Source of the DNA: Cytospora piceicola
Taxonomy: Eukaryota; Ascomycota; Sordariomycetes; Diaporthales; Cytosporaceae
Reading direction: 5' to 3'
Assembly (NCBI GenBank): GCA_023375675.1
Contig: JALQBC010000049.1
Location: 1 to 64,000, forward strand
DNA length: 64,000 bases
Below, piece after piece: positions 23,779-35,600 of the stretch (within the stretch, counting starts at the first letter, position 1; each line of letters begins with the position of its first letter). Under the pieces are notes generated by a model. It saw only the letters and a program-made list of their open reading frames with translations, ran no database searches and was not told the DNA's origin. Position numbers and translations under genes: made by a program.

Positions 23779-24430
23779 GCCAGGTCTTATGGAAGCATAT
23801 CTGGGGTGTCTCCTTTTGAAGGCTTTGCAGTCGGAACCGCTCGGTACAAACGCTGCCCCGGCTAGACCAGCGAGTTACTCCTTGGTGGATCGGCCCAGAA
23901 TACACCTACGGGTGAAGCATGGCGGAATCATCACCGAGGAGAGAGGAACCTTAGACCGGCTGGCGAGGAGGACGTGTCCTAGATGGCCCTGTTCCAAACT
24001 GGACACATACAGCCCAGAGCCGGACGACCCAAGGGCGAGAGGAGTGCAGTCGACGACGCAGGTGATGGCCGATGGGAGACTAGGACAGAAGAACAGTCCC
24101 GGCCGGGGCAAGGACTTGTGCATTATGGTGTGAATCCGGAGGAGACAAATGAGTGGGATTGAGACATGACATGGATCCTTGTACCAAAGCAAGCAGTCCC
24201 AGATCTCAACTGGCAAGTCAGACTCGGGCCTTCATGAAGTCAGGAGCATTTTTGTGTACAACATGCGGTACTGTTGGGATACTGGGAATTGGGCATGCTG
24301 CTTGACCAGGGATTGGATTTACTACCTTTGTAGCCAGCATCATCAAACATAGCTGCTTCATACCCATACCACACCACAAACAAGAGTTCATACTACTGCA
24401 CCTGTCTCCGTTCCCATTCCCTACCCCCCA
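23779..24430. other. Convergent intergenic region, no gene seen
   Basis: Short open frames on both strands, none with recognisable domain or codon bias. Probably 3' untranslated sequence of the deaminase and of the small membrane gene. Confidence 0.5.
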
Positions 24431-24772
24431 TCACCGAGCCAAAAGACAATCCAGCATCAAAAAGACACCGCATAAGCACAGCGCCAGATCCGGCGCGGCG
24501 TTTTTATCCTCCCTCACGCGCAAGATCACGCCTATGAATTGCAGCACGGCACACAGCATGGCACCTAGGCCCCGCGTGCTCGGGAAGACCAGCAGTGCTG
24601 ATACAGTGAAGTCAACGTACGGGATGATCCTAGTGGAGGCGTTGTCCGGCGCACGGTCGAGCTGGTAGGCGTAGAAGGCGGGTGTGTGTTTGCCGTGGGT
24701 AAAACGGGTGAAGCCGCCGAGGAGGGTGACGGTGAGGAGGATTAGGAGGGATATCAGGCCGGGGAGGGTCAT
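24431..24772 (-). CDS. Small multi-pass membrane protein, unrecognised
   Basis: Intronless, 113 residues. Hydrophobic segments at about 5-23, 49-64, 68-86 and 94-110 predict three or four membrane spans separated by short polar loops; the first loop contains RFTHGKHTPAFYAYQLDRAP. No catalytic motif seen. Codon third positions are G/C-rich and the hydrophobic periodicity is regular, which supports real coding rather than a chance frame. It resembles small conserved fungal membrane proteins, possibly of the DoxX-like type, but I do not recognise a named family. Confidence 0.65.
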   Translation of the reverse strand: MTLPGLISLLILLTVTLLGGFTRFTHGKHTPAFYAYQLDRAPDNASTRIIPYVDFTVSALLVFPSTRGLGAMLCAVLQFIGVILRVREDKNAAPDLALCLCGVFLMLDCLLAR

Positions 24773-25814
24773 CTTGGAGGCTCCGGTGCTATATGGCGAG
24801 CCAGGTTTTTGTTGTTCCTGTGATTATATTTTGTAAGGAAGCGGCCGCGTATTCTCTTTTTCTTGCGGAGTCATCTGGACGGAATTGATGTTAAAATGAG
24901 AGTGAGTCGAGCCGGAGAAACAGTTCTTCTCTTCTTGGATGTGAGATTTCAGCCTGTTGGTTTCCACGAAGCTGAAGACAGACGTTGGCGGTCCTGACCC
25001 AGGATCCTAGTCCGGCAGACAAGTCAAATTTGCGGGGCGAACTTGTTAGTCTTGACATCGATACGAACCCATGCCCTCAAAGAATATCCCGTTTCCTAGA
25101 GAATTGAATGAGTCCATGAGAACCCAAACAAAGCCATTAGTTAGGCCGTGGGTTGTGTAGTTTAACACACATTGAATACCCCCTGGCCCCGAGGGTTCAA
25201 CCGGATGGGGGCACCTGGGGGCTTTAATGTGCAAACCCTCGGAAGCCGGCACCATGCCAGGAGAAACGACGCAGAGTTCGAGGGACCGGCCTTGACTCTT
25301 TTGGCCAAGCTTCGTCTCGAAGACGAGGATACCTTACCAGCCTGCCAACATGATATCTCGTGACCGGAGAATTTGGGGGGGCAGAGGCATGATCCTTGCT
25401 TCTTGGATGTGGCATATAGTTTTTCCATCAATCATGCGCTCACGCTGATATCAAAGAACTGGGGAGACACCCCACTATGATGCCCCCTCAATCGACCCCT
25501 CCCCCGCCATTTGACGACGATACCTTCCAATGCGAGGTGGGAAGCGGGCGAGACAGGCTGTGTGATGCCGCCATCAGGATACCGTCAGAAGGCAGAACCC
25601 GTAGACGGACAACAAAATGCCGGCATTCTCAGCTAGGGTCACATGTATATAGTTGAACAGATACGACGTTGCTGCAGTGGGAATGGTGGTTTGCTTAAAT
25701 AAACTCTATTCCTTTCCCTTTACTCTCTTACCTGTTGCCTTACGCTCCCTTATTCCTTCAGTCTCCTCCCCTGACTCCCTGTACATACCTTTGGGTATTC
25801 ACAGATTTCCAAAC
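24773..25814. promoter_or_regulatory. Upstream region of L-galactonate dehydratase
   Basis: No coding region supported. From about 25,640 there is a TATATAG element and a C/T-rich block (25,705-25,770) directly before the start of the dehydratase gene, a usual layout of strong filamentous-fungal promoters. Confidence 0.5.
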
Positions 25815-27176
25815 ATGGCCTCCACAGACATCACTATCACCGGCTGGAAAACGCGGGATGTGCGCTTCCCTACATCACTTGACAAGACCGGCAGTGATGC
25901 CATGAACGCCGCTGGCGATTACTCATCCGCGTACTGCATCCTCGAAACCTCCGACCCCAAATATACCGGCCATGGCATGACGTTTACTATCGGCCGTGGT
26001 AACGACATTGTGTGCGCGGCCATCAACCATGTAGCGGACCGCATCAAGGGCAAGAAGCTGTCCGACCTCGTGGCCAACTGGGGCAAGACCTGGCGGTACC
26101 TCGTCAACGACTCCCAACTGAGATGGATCGGCCCGGAGAAGGGCGTGATCCACCTTGCCCTGGGCTCCGTCGTCAACGCCATCTGGGACCTCTGGGCCAA
26201 GGTCCTGGGAAAGCCTGTCTGGCGGATCGTGGCGGAGATGTCGCCCGAGGAGTTCGTGCAGTGCATTGACTTCCGGTACATCACCGACGCCATCACCCCC
26301 GAGGAGGCCGTCGCGATGCTCAAGGAGAGCGAGACGGGCAAGGCGGACCGCATCAGGGACGCCGAGAACTCGAGGGCCGTCCCCGCCTACACGACCTCGG
26401 CGGGGTGGCTGGGCTACGGCGAGGAGAAGATGAAGGGCCTCCTGCGCGAGACGCTGAGCAAGGGGTACAGGCACTTCAAGCTCAAGGTCGGGGGCTCGGT
26501 CGAGCAGGACCGCCACCGGCTGTCGATAGCCCGCGAGATCATCGGCTACGACAAGGGCAACGTGCTCATGGTGGACGCGAACCAGGTGTGGTCCGTCCCC
26601 GAGGCCATCAGCTACATGGAGAAGCTCAAGGAGTTCAAGCCGTGGTTCATCGAGGAGCCGACGAGCCCCGACGACATCCTGGGCCACAAGGCGGTGCGGG
26701 ACGCGCTCAAGCCGTACGGCATCGGCGTTGCCACCGGCGAGATGTGCCAGAACCGGGTCGTTTTTAAGCAGCTGCTCATGAGCGGGGCGATCGATGTGTG
26801 CCAGATTGATGCTTGTCGCATGGGCGGTGTCAACGAGGTGTTGGCCGTGTTGCTGATGGCCAAGAAGTACAACGTGCCAATCGTGCCGCACTCGGGCGGT
26901 GTTGGTCTGCCGGAATATACGCAACACCTGAGCACTATCGACTATGTGGTTGTTAGTGGCAAGCTGTCGGTGCTGGAGTATGTGGACCACCTGCACGAGC
27001 ACTTCCTCCACCCGTCCGTGATCAAGGATGGGTACTACCAGACGCCGCTGGAGGCTGGGTACAGCGTGGAGATGAAGGCGGACAGCATGGACAAGTTCAC
27101 GTTCCCTGGTGAGCCCGGCGTCAGCTGGTGGAAGAGCGACGAGGCCAAGCCGATCCTAGAAGGAGAGAAGATTTAA
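25815..27176 (+). CDS. lgd1: L-galactonate dehydratase
   Basis: Intronless, 453 residues, the family's usual length. The enzyme removes water from L-galactonate to give 2-keto-3-deoxy-L-galactonate, step two of the fungal D-galacturonate pathway that follows pectin breakdown. It belongs to the mandelate-racemase branch of the enolase superfamily. The N-terminus (RDVRFPTSLDKTGSDAMNAA), the acid/base motif KLK (222-224), metal ligands Asp 254 (VDANQVW), Glu 280 (FIEEPTSPDD) and Glu 309 (GEMCQNR), and the Asp 332 / His 359 pair (QIDACRMGG, VPHSGGVG) are all present. Overall it reads very like Trichoderma LGD1, which separates it from bacterial fuconate dehydratase, its nearest relative. The start at MASTDIT is chosen because the upstream in-frame extension to 25,653 is leader-like. 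Galacturonate induction is likely but not visible here. Confidence 0.94.
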   Translation: MASTDITITGWKTRDVRFPTSLDKTGSDAMNAAGDYSSAYCILETSDPKYTGHGMTFTIGRGNDIVCAAINHVADRIKGKKLSDLVANWGKTWRYLVNDSQLRWIGPEKGVIHLALGSVVNAIWDLWAKVLGKPVWRIVAEMSPEEFVQCIDFRYITDAITPEEAVAMLKESETGKADRIRDAENSRAVPAYTTSAGWLGYGEEKMKGLLRETLSKGYRHFKLKVGGSVEQDRHRLSIAREIIGYDKGNVLMVDANQVWSVPEAISYMEKLKEFKPWFIEEPTSPDDILGHKAVRDALKPYGIGVATGEMCQNRVVFKQLLMSGAIDVCQIDACRMGGVNEVLAVLLMAKKYNVPIVPHSGGVGLPEYTQHLSTIDYVVVSGKLSVLEYVDHLHEHFLHPSVIKDGYYQTPLEAGYSVEMKADSMDKFTFPGEPGVSWWKSDEAKPILEGEKI

Positions 27177-27278
27177 GTAAAGCCGTCTTTACCTGTAATA
27201 GGTAGAGGGGGGGGGGGGTTGAAGGGGAACCGAAAGGGGTCAGGCCGCGGAATGGTGATGTGTCCGGGCCTGTCAGCG

Positions 27279-27300
27279 GGGCAACGATGGCATCCCGTAT
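27279..27300 (+). repeat. Dispersed 22-mer, copy 1
   Basis: Core GCAACGATGGCATCCCGTAT; one base (C for T) differs from copies 2 and 3. Confidence 0.85.
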
Positions 27301-27414
27301 AGCTGATAAGAATCAGAGGCTATCCTCAGTTTTTGAGCTGGGTTGAGAAACACCCGGTCGAGACTTGGAGTGTGGAGCAAGGGGCGGGCGTTCAATCCCG
27401 GAGATTGTTCGGCA

Positions 27415-27436
27415 GGGCAACGATGGCATCCTGTAT
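27415..27436 (+). repeat. Dispersed 22-mer, copy 2
   Basis: Core GCAACGATGGCATCCTGTAT, identical to copy 3, 136 bases after copy 1. Confidence 0.85.
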
Positions 27437-27577
27437 ACCTACCACGCCGCCTTCAAAATGGCAGTGGATGGGTATCCCCTCGGGCAAGGTGGAGTATATA
27501 AACCTTGTGAGCAGTTAGGTGGAAGTAGTATCTTGTCGATATAGGGGCTCCAATGGGCAAGGGTCCGTGTGTGCGCA

Positions 27578-27599
27578 GGGCAACGATGGCATCCTGTAT
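27578..27599 (+). repeat. Dispersed 22-mer, copy 3
   Basis: Identical to copy 2, 163 bases further on; the sequences between copies are not alike. Confidence 0.85.
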
Positions 27600-29585
27600 G
27601 ATAGTAGATCATCCCTCATCCCCGACAGATAGTGAAACGAATAAAAGGGGAAAGATTACGGACGACACATGCTTATCGTTGCTGCTCCAGGGTGAGACTG
27701 ACTGTCTCTTGATGGTCATCAGTTTTGGAGACAATATCATTTGCAGAGGTTTAAAAGACAATTGATTGCCCGCATCCCCCACTCCGCCCGCTTGCAGTCA
27801 CATCAAAGTGGCTATCGCTTGGCTCGCTTGAGGTTCCGGATAGAGCAAGGCTGGAGAAGAGGAGACGCGGCCCGGGCATGTCGTCGGAGCAGCCGTGCTA
27901 GTTGGCAGGTTGGCAGGCGAATCGGGTCTACTATGGTACGTGTACTGGAGAATTATCGATCGATGCCAGGTGTGGTTGGTTGTGGTGGGCAGTTCCCAAG
28001 ACTTCCAAGGATGCGAATCCGTACGAATCCGTAGACTTACATGACGATTTCTTTCAATGGTAACCAATGAGATGTCGACGATAACGCAGCAGCTAATTGT
28101 GGCTCTGGCGGCCGTTGATAGGCCCAAGCCACGATCCATCACAATTGAATTGGGCATGGGTTACCTAACATCTTCGCCTCTACGCCATTGGTGTCAATCT
28201 CTTTGTCCAGCATTGCAAGCGATTACATAGTTTAAGTGGTCCACAAACAAGGACCAGAGAGGAAGGGAAGGGAAACGCAACCATGATACAACAAAACGAA
28301 ACTATGTCTGTCTTTGTTAGGCAGTTGGGGTCCAAGATGATAGGTAGCTAGTGTGGCTGTAATCTGATTTCTGGTATCTGGTATCTGCAGTTGGTGAGGG
28401 GGCGGCATGGTGAGAGGAGAGTACCAGAGTACAAACCTACAGTTAGACGGATCAGCCAGATCAGCTTGGATCAGCTTAACTTCTGGGCCGTTCCTTTCAG
28501 GACCTGCAGGCTGCAGGAGTCATCAAACGCTGCTGCAGGCAGTGCAGGATTGTAGGATGTCTAGGTGCGTCGAGACGGGGTCCAGATGCATGTGGCCGGT
28601 ATCGGCGCCCTCGTAAAGATAGCCCTGGAGACTACGGCAGACAGTAAACCGTAACACAGTCTGACAAGTACATACATACATTGGGATTGCGTATCTATAA
28701 ATATCGGAAACTCAATACGGCCAACTTTGTGCTGCGGTTGTCGCAACCGTGTTATTAGTCACTTGGGCCCCGTTCTATCCGCACCGATCCCAGATTATGC
28801 CAAGGAGGAGGTACCTAGATACTCAACACTGTGCGTAAATGTTGTGCTGTTGTTGCTCACAGAATCGTGCAGAGAAATCGATTGCGATCTCCAAGTCCAC
28901 CTCAACAGGACAGTCACAGTAGATACCTACTTAGTAGATACCTTGGTACTACATACACACACAGAACTTAGGCATGTATTTAGACGCACAGAATGCTACC
29001 GTCGAGGTGCATAAGTCTGATGGCATTGTAACGTGGTGAGACCTGGTAGTGCTGAAGAAATCCCCAAAGAAAAATCAAACCGACGATAATGTTGTCATCC
29101 TTAGGACCGGAACGAGACCAATGATCCGTGCGCCACGTTAAGCGGGGCTTAATGTGTAAACTCGTCCGTACATTCAGGAAGCAACACCGTTCCTAGCGTT
29201 TGTCCAGAGGCTTTCCGCCAGTCATCATCGTAAACTAGCAACATTGAAGGCCTGCGTTCGGCTGAAGTGCCCGCGGGCCCCCACCAAAAGGCCCAAGGGC
29301 CCCCTGCACCCTGCTCCCAACTCTACTACGGACGGGTGACTACCTACCTAGGTACTTATGAACCCTTGCCAGTTTTTGATTCCGCCTAAAAGGTTCACCT
29401 ACCTATTCCCCCCGCCTCTTAATGCCTCGTTAGTCTCTTTCTTTCATTCTTCTTACGACTCCCGCGTCTTACATCCATTTGTTGTAGACGACATCGTCGT
29501 AGATTTCCTCCTGAATTCCGAGACTTTTCACCCCTTACCTACATACCAAGTCTCCTTGCCTAACCCGGGCAGTCACACATTCAAA

Positions 29586-31622
29586 ATGGTACGTTTGTAT
29601 ATCCCGTCTTATCTAATCAGCTGTGATCACTGCGCGGCCAGAATCGGCACAGCAGCAGCACCACCACCACCACCATCACTAGCATGACCACCACCACCAC
29701 CACCACGACGAGAGAACACGTTTAGCTGACTTGGATCATGGCTACAGTCGTCCCCAGAAGCATACGGAATCAGCTCGGCCCACAACGTAAGCTGAAGCAA
29801 TATCTTGGGCGCATCATCATGGCGTGTTGGCCGTGGAGCGGAAACTTACATGTGTTTGCAGTTGGCGCCGTTCTTGAGCCTCGACCAGAAGGGTATGGCT
29901 GCCCCAACTCCACAAGCCGCAAGCACAAACCCTCGAAATCCGCACACAGGATCATTCACCCCTGGGGCTGTCTCTACTTCCTCGATAGGGGTGAACATCT
30001 TGTGGCCGGGCCATTGGGCGGGATGTGTCATGTCACATCCCCGTGCTATGCAGCCTTCCTGGCGCGGTTCTCATGGCTGACCTCCAATTAGGCAAGATTA
30101 TGGCCGAGTACATCTGGGTCGACAGCGAGGGTGGCGTTCGATCCAAGTCCCGCACTCTTAATGCTAAGCCAGACGGCTACAAGCCTTCAGATCTCCCAAC
30201 GGTGCGTTGTATCCAACATCTCGAGTCAAGGATTGTCGACATACTAAGTTTTTCTCTTTCTTGCAGTGGAACTTTGACGGTTCCTCAACCGGCCAGGCAC
30301 CTGGCGACAACTCCGATGTCTACCTGAAGCCCATCGCTGTCTACCCCGACCCCTTCCGCACCGAGGGCGGCGACAACATTCTCGTCTTGACTGAGTGCTG
30401 GATGTCCGACGGAACTCCTAACAAGTTCAACCACCGACACGAGTGCGCCAAGCTGATGGAGAAGCACGCCGCCCACGAACCCTGGTTCGGTCTGGAGCAG
30501 GAGTACACTCTTTTGGACCTGACCGACAGGCCATTTGGCTGGGTAAGCAAATGACACCTGCTTCCGGAAGACTCCAAGACAAATGGCTAACTATAGAATG
30601 ATTAGCCCGCACACGGTTTCCCCGCTCCTCAGTATGCAGCTTCCCCAACTACCTTGAAAACTCCAGGGTCCTAGCCTAGAGCGCCTGAGACAATGTCTCA
30701 GAAGTGAACGTTTCAGGAGGCACGATGCTCCGAAACCCTGTTTCACATTTTCTGGGAATGGACCTTGGAGACTACTCATTTGTTCTGAGGATTTTACTAA
30801 CATGGGTGACTGAAGGGGTCCTTACTACTGCGGTGTCGGTGCCGGCAAGGTCGTTCAGCGTGACATTGTCGAGGCTCACTACAAGGCCTGGTATGTCGAC
30901 GTTCTTCCGAGGCCTTCAGGAGGGCCATCTCAGAAATATGTCTGCTAACACGAGACAGCATGTACGCCGGTGTCAACATCTCCGGAACCAACGCCGAGGT
31001 CATGCCTGCACAGTGGGAGTTCCAAGTCGGACCTTCTGAGGGCATCGCTATGGGTGATCAGCTCTGGATTGCTCGATTCCTTCTCCAGTATGTGCTTGAA
31101 ATATTGCCCCCCCTCTCCAAAACCAAAAAAAAAAGGCCAAATTGCATGTACTGACTTGTTTCTAGCCGTGTCGCCGAGGTCTTCGGTGCTCGCGTTACCT
31201 TCGCTCCCAAGCCCATGCCCGGTGACTGGAACGGTGCCGGTCTCCACTCTAACCTCTCCTCCAAGGAGATGAGAGAAGAGGGTGGCATGAAGCACATCGA
31301 GGCCGCCATCAAGAAGCTCGAGGGTCGCCACAAGGAGCATATCCTTGTCTACGGAGAGGGCAACGAGCTGCGTCTCACTGGCAGACACGAGACTGGTGCT
31401 ATCGACCAGTTCACCTGGGGTGTCGCCAACCGTGGAGCATCAGTTCGGTCAGTATTTCGAGTAATATTTCTGCTTGACCTAGACTAATATTCCAACAGTA
31501 TCCCTCGCGAATGTGCTGCCAAGGGCTACGGTTACTTCGAGGATCGACGACCTGCGTCTAACGCTGATCCCTACCAAATCACTGGTATCCTTATGGAGAC
31601 CATTTACGGTGCGGTCGAGTAA
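29586..31622 (+). CDS. gln-1: Glutamine synthetase (eukaryotic type II)
   Basis: Ten exons: 29586-29588, 29748-29786, 29862-29892, 30092-30201, 30267-30542, 30606-30631, 30816-30890, 30959-31087, 31166-31447, 31499-31622; 364 residues. It condenses ammonium and glutamate to glutamine with ATP in the cytosol, the central nitrogen-assimilation step. The first exon is only the ATG, directly followed by GTACGT; exon 6 is 26 nt. Joined, the N-terminus reads [14 protein letters not shown] then [21 protein letters not shown]. Signatures: [71 protein letters not shown] and [14 protein letters not shown]. Every junction falls inside a conserved block, which makes the model firm. Fungal homologues are commonly under nitrogen control; no GATA cluster was verified. 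Confidence 0.95.
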
Positions 31623-32623
31623 AGTTCTGCAGTGACTAAGCACTGAGAGAACAGAATGTGAAGGTGATAGGGGGGGTTGGATCATGAGGGACTACACAGC
31701 AAGCGTCTTAGTTGATTCTACGTGTTGATACGGAGTGCCTAAGGCGGCTCGGTGTTGATGCATAACACATTTTTATAGTCAAGATTAAAGAGGCGTGAAG
31801 AAGATTGTTGCTTGTTGTAGATGTTTGACATGATTGCTTCCCCTCCTAGCGCCGGAGTCGAATGATTTGCCAATATAGAGATGACCTCTTATAATATCAC
31901 TGTAGGTAACTGAAGTGAGCCGCTTCTACTAGCCACGTTGAAGTGTGCTAAACCACTTCCCCTATGCTCAAAAGTAATAACGACCGGCCGATAAACCACC
32001 GGTATCGACAGATGGTCTCTTCGGGCCGAAAAAAACAGATAGTTGTTAGAAATGAGATTAAATACAACCTTGGGCCATGCGCCTCGCCTGTCTACCCGTC
32101 GTTTGTGTCTTTTAGAGACGGACATCCCTTATGGTGATACCCCGCTGGCAAGTCACCATCCGAGACATTGGGTGGGGCTATCGAGTGCTGAGATGATTCT
32201 GTTGGGTACAGCTGAAGGCGTGATGAAGGAATCTGGGCCAGTCTCGTATACTCTGAATCTGCTTGGGTACATGCCTACCTACCTAGGTATGTATTGGAGT
32301 TGGAGAGAGAGTGTGTGTGTGAGAGTAAGAGTATGTGATTGTGCGAGTGTGTGTGCGCGCGTGCGTTCGTGCGTGCGTAGGAGCTCGGCCAGGTGCCCAA
32401 AGCTGGTCCAAGGGTCTTCTGTACTTGTCTAATCTCCAGTAATTCCAGAGTCTGGGGCGAAAAGGGCCTTCCCAGTCACGCACGCAGTCACAGGGCGATT
32501 GGACGGGCGGCTTGTCCTAGAAGATCTTCCCGTCCCGCGATGAAAATAGCAATGAAAGCATAGGGGGGGAAACAAGCCAGCCCAGCCAACCTAGCCAGCC
32601 AGTCCGAACTCGAAACTCGAACC
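31623..32623. other. Intergenic region with alternating purine-pyrimidine tract
   Basis: No gene supported. Around 32305-32385 runs of GT, GC and GTGC units form an 80-base TG/CG-rich tract; a CCTAGG palindrome lies at 32275-32290. This is the promoter side of the Zn2Cys6 gene. Confidence 0.55.
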
Positions 32624-35600
32624 ATGGAACATCTTGAGACACAAGTCAGCGACCTTAGATCTTTCTTGCCCGGAGGCGCTCCAGTTCCAGTTCCAGTTGG
32701 TGCCCATTCTTCGGCAGCAGCAGCAGCAGCAGCAGCAGCCGCCGGATCATCAGCAGTTCCAATTGGAATGGCAGGAGGTTCCATGGGCATTGGCCCCGGG
32801 GCCGCACTCAGTTCGACTCCACGTCATCCCAGCCAGAGCGCCGGGTCGCCTGTTTCCGCCGTCGGAAGCAATTCCGCCCACCCTTCACCTCTGCCTTACA
32901 ACCCAAACCTCGACGCCGCCCAGCCTTCCAGGAGCTTCAATCCTCCCTCGCTGTCTGGAGGACCCACCGCTTCTCCTGGATCTGCGGTCTCTGGCACAAA
33001 GCGGAAGCAGGATGGTGGCATGGACGATGCGTCCCTGAAGCAGCAGAGGAGCAAGAGGAATAGGGTGAGTCTCCTTTTGGACTTTCTCAGCTCGTTTCGT
33101 GTGCTTCTAGAGGCTTTTGCGACTTGGAGTAGTTGTGATGTAGGGGCTAATCCTCTCCTCAAATTGAATAGTACATCTCGATCGCTTGGTAAGTCGCTGC
33201 CCTGCCCAGCTCTGCTCTCGTACACCCCACACACTTCGTCTGCCTTGACCCAACCCATTGTCATCAACAGGGGCTGGGCGCTACCAACACGGTCGTCGCC
33301 GCATCCTTAAAGATCCCCGCTGGGAATCACCCATCTGGACAACGCTAACGTCGTGTCCCTGTATCGTAGCAACGAGTGCAAGCGGCGCAAGATCAAGTGC
33401 AATGGCGAGACCCCGTGCCAAAGATGCGGCAACCTCAGCCTGTCATGCCTCTATGCTCCCAACTGCTGCTCCAACAATTTCAAAGATTCGGACGAGTTCA
33501 GAGAGATGAGCGACACCGTGACCCGCCTGCAAGAGCAGGTGGACACCCTCTTCCAGAACATGAACTCTCTCCGCCAGGAAACCCTTCGCCTTGCGCCGAT
33601 ACAAGACAGGGTCCTGCCGCTTCCGACCGCCGCCTCCGTGACTCCGTCGCCATCTAATACCATGTCTTCGATGCACAAGCCCGACCTGCCGCCTTTCCGT
33701 TCTCCCCTTCTCTTTCGTGGACCGACGAGTGCCTCGTTTACCGTCGATGTTGCCAAGAACACGCTACATAACATGGGCTACGCCAACGCGGAGGGGGCCG
33801 AGGAGGCCGGCATTGCAATGGAAGAGACAGCCGGCACGTCTCCTCGACCCCCGCGGCTCTCCGTGAGCGAGACGCCAAAGTCAGGCCCCCATGAACCGTT
33901 GTGGGATTTCGACAGGGACGAGATGGTACGGCTGTGTCGGTTCCACGAAGAAGAAGTCGGCATCATGTATCCCGTGGTCAACATCTACGACGTGATCAGC
34001 CATGCCAACGTGGTTGCTAATTGGATGGAGTCGGCCAAGAAGCAGGGGCTTGCGGCGCCAGCAGTCAGTCAGGACGAGGGCATGAACGACATCAAGACAC
34101 TGACGCTCAAGATCATCATGTGCTGTGCTTTGGTGGTGGAGGAACATGGCTATAGCGCAAAGGCCCTCAGGCTCTGGGACAGCATACAGCCTATCGCCGA
34201 CAAGATGCTTATGAGCGACCCGAGCGACCTGACGAACCTGCCCTTCCTGGCGTTGGTAGGCGGCTACAGGTTCTTGTCCAATGACGAAGTTCTGGCCTGG
34301 AGGGTTATGGGCCAGGTGGCCCGGTTGTGTCTCGAAATGGGCATACACCGAAGAGAAGTCATCGCCAAGATCGAGGGCGAGCAAAAACGGAAGAACGCCA
34401 TCAACACGTTCTGGTCCGCCTATGTTCTTGACCGTCGATGGAGTTTTGGCACGGGATTCCCATTTGTTGTCCACGATGACAAGATCGATCCCCAGCTCCC
34501 TTACCCTGTAGGCACACACTTCTATTCCACTAACACAGGACTCTGGCTGTTTCTGTCCCCTTCCCTCCCTGTCGCAGAGCAATGCTGATCTTTTGTAGGA
34601 GGACTATCCGTATCTTAGCTCTATGATCACTTTCTCGCAGCTCGGTGCCAAGATATGGAGGTTGGTGGACTACTTTGACTCTGTCCTCATCCGGGACTTG
34701 AAACCAGAAGACTTTATAAGCCTGGATAGAGAAATCATGGAGTGGTACGACACTATTCCGGAGGATATCAAAATTTCGGGTCTCAATAATCAGCTACCAT
34801 CGCCTTCTACGCCAACATACAATGTCGAGCGTCTCCAGATCTGGACGCGCTTGAGACTCAACCAGGTAGGGCCAACTCGCTTTTCCGGGGCATGTGTTTC
34901 CTGTTTGACTAATTGGTACGGTAGATCCGCATCTGGTTATACACCCCAGTCCTTCACTCTGCTTCCAGCATTGACAAAAATTCCGTACTCGCCCAACGTG
35001 CCGTGGACCTTTCCAAGGAGACCATCCGATATCTCACTATTCTCAACACCCATACGGATGTGTATCGTCGCATCCAAGTATTCTACCACCACTTCCTTAC
35101 CTCAGCCATCGCCGTCCTCTTCCTCGCCTCCACCCACGCGCCCCTGCGTTTCAGCGCGCAGTGCCGAGAGGAGTTCCACATGGCCCTGGAACTGATCAAG
35201 GACATGTCGGCCAAGAGCTGGGTAAGCCAGCGGCTGTGGCGGACGGTAAAGAGCCTGGAGGCTTATGCCCCGCGGTTGGGACTGCTCCAGGATGATGACC
35301 CGCGGCAGAGGGAGAGCGTAGCGCTGACCATGGCCGGCATGGCAAGGGGAGGTCAGACCCAGTACCCCCAGCCACCCATGTCGACCCACCGCCACAGTTC
35401 GGTGAGCAGCGGTGGCCACCAGCCGACGCCGAGCCCGGGAAGGCTACCTAGCCACGGCGGACAGCAGCACAGGACGCCGAGCCGGATGGGGAGCCTGACG
35501 CCGCACGGCGGCGGCCACGGCGCCGCGGGCGGCCGGGACTCACCGCGCACGACACCCGGGGCCGCCGGGGGCCAGGCGCGGGGTGTGGGAGGCCCTCCCG

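Larger units (their letters stand above)
27177..29585. other. Intergenic region with a three-copy short repeat
   Basis: About 2.4 kb with no gene supported. It contains a G12 run (27207-27218), three copies of a 22-mer (27279, 27415, 27578), and a CCTAGG palindrome (29341-29355) in the glutamine synthetase leader region. The final 250 bases are C/T-rich. Confidence 0.5.

Noticed and set aside
25046..25255. Possible tRNA suggested by a GGTTC-like string
   Set aside because: No cloverleaf stems could be paired around it; no tRNA or rRNA gene was recognised anywhere in the window.
25923..27011. 362-codon minus-strand frame opposite lgd1
   Set aside because: Antisense shadow; the plus strand is an unmistakable dehydratase.
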